Assembly: GCF_934330165.1 (NCBI RefSeq) | Contig: NZ_CAKRGI010000051.1 | Span: 1-5,591, forward strand | Direction: 5' to 3' | Length of the DNA stretch: 5,591 nt | Source of the DNA: an uncultured Mediterraneibacter sp. | Lineage (GTDB): Bacteria; Bacillota; Clostridia; Lachnospirales; Lachnospiraceae | Shown: positions 5,572 through 5,591 of the stretch, piece after piece | Layout: the number at the start of each line of letters is the position of its first letter | Numbering within the stretch: position 1 is the stretch's first letter | Translations under genes and position numbers: made by a program | The notes under the pieces: model-generated | What the model was told of the DNA's origin: nothing | Database searches by the model: none | The model's input: the letters and a program-made list of their open reading frames with translations, nothing else

Positions 5572-5591
5572 ATGTAAAAAATCGGAAAGAA

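Larger units (their letters stand above)
5487..5591. other. Downstream flank with no gene seen
   Basis: An A/T-rich stretch follows the last stop codon, and no reading frame or ribosome site of note is seen in it. From 5516 onward it becomes highly structured, with two overlapping inverted repeats described separately. The part starting AGAGGGTGTCGCAAAA (5515-5530) has the look of an insertion-element tip or a small repeat, but no matching opposite end can be seen because the window stops at 5591. Confidence 0.4.

Overview
The window holds one compact, complete five-gene operon on the + strand (265-5486) with about 265 bases of upstream flank and about 105 bases of downstream flank. All five products belong to the biotin-dependent, sodium-pumping decarboxylase / transcarboxylase world. 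In order they are a CoA-ester carboxyltransferase (12S/MmdA type), an OadG-like small membrane subunit carried on a predicted lipoprotein, a biotin carrier protein, the multi-span OadB/MmdB/GcdB pump subunit, and an OadA/5S-type 2-oxoacid carboxyltransferase without its own biotin domain. Gaps between genes are 10-24 bases and each gene has its own Shine-Dalgarno sequence. No biotin carboxylase gene is present, so nothing here would fix bicarbonate with ATP. That favours decarboxylation or transcarboxylation.

Organism: low to moderate GC, strong AGGAGG-type ribosome binding sites, a Gram-positive-style lipoprotein signal, and gene order and protein style all suggest an anaerobic Clostridia member, most likely Lachnospiraceae (Blautia/Dorea/Ruminococcus-like gut bacteria). 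This is inferred from style, not from a marker gene.

Region by region: 1-170 is a GC-richer, structured, non-obvious stretch with crossing inverted repeats and a long open frame on the minus strand that has no ribosome binding site. 178-206 is a good sigma-A-type promoter (TTGAAA, 17-base spacer, TATACT), and its -10 box lies inside a perfect 14-base palindrome at 195-208, a candidate operator. 265-5486 is the operon. 5487-5591 is A/T-rich flank with two mutually exclusive hairpins and no clear U-tract.

How the genes work together (family knowledge plus inference): OadA-like protein would move the carboxyl group of oxaloacetate to biotin, and the MmdA-like protein would do the same with a carboxylated acyl-CoA, both using the single carrier protein. 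OadB would decarboxylate carboxybiotin and export Na+, with the OadG-like lipoprotein as assembly subunit. With both transferases present, the set could also run as a transcarboxylase joining an acyl-CoA pair to the pyruvate/oxaloacetate pair. The acyl-CoA enzyme departs from the usual catalytic-loop motifs, so its substrate is the main open question.
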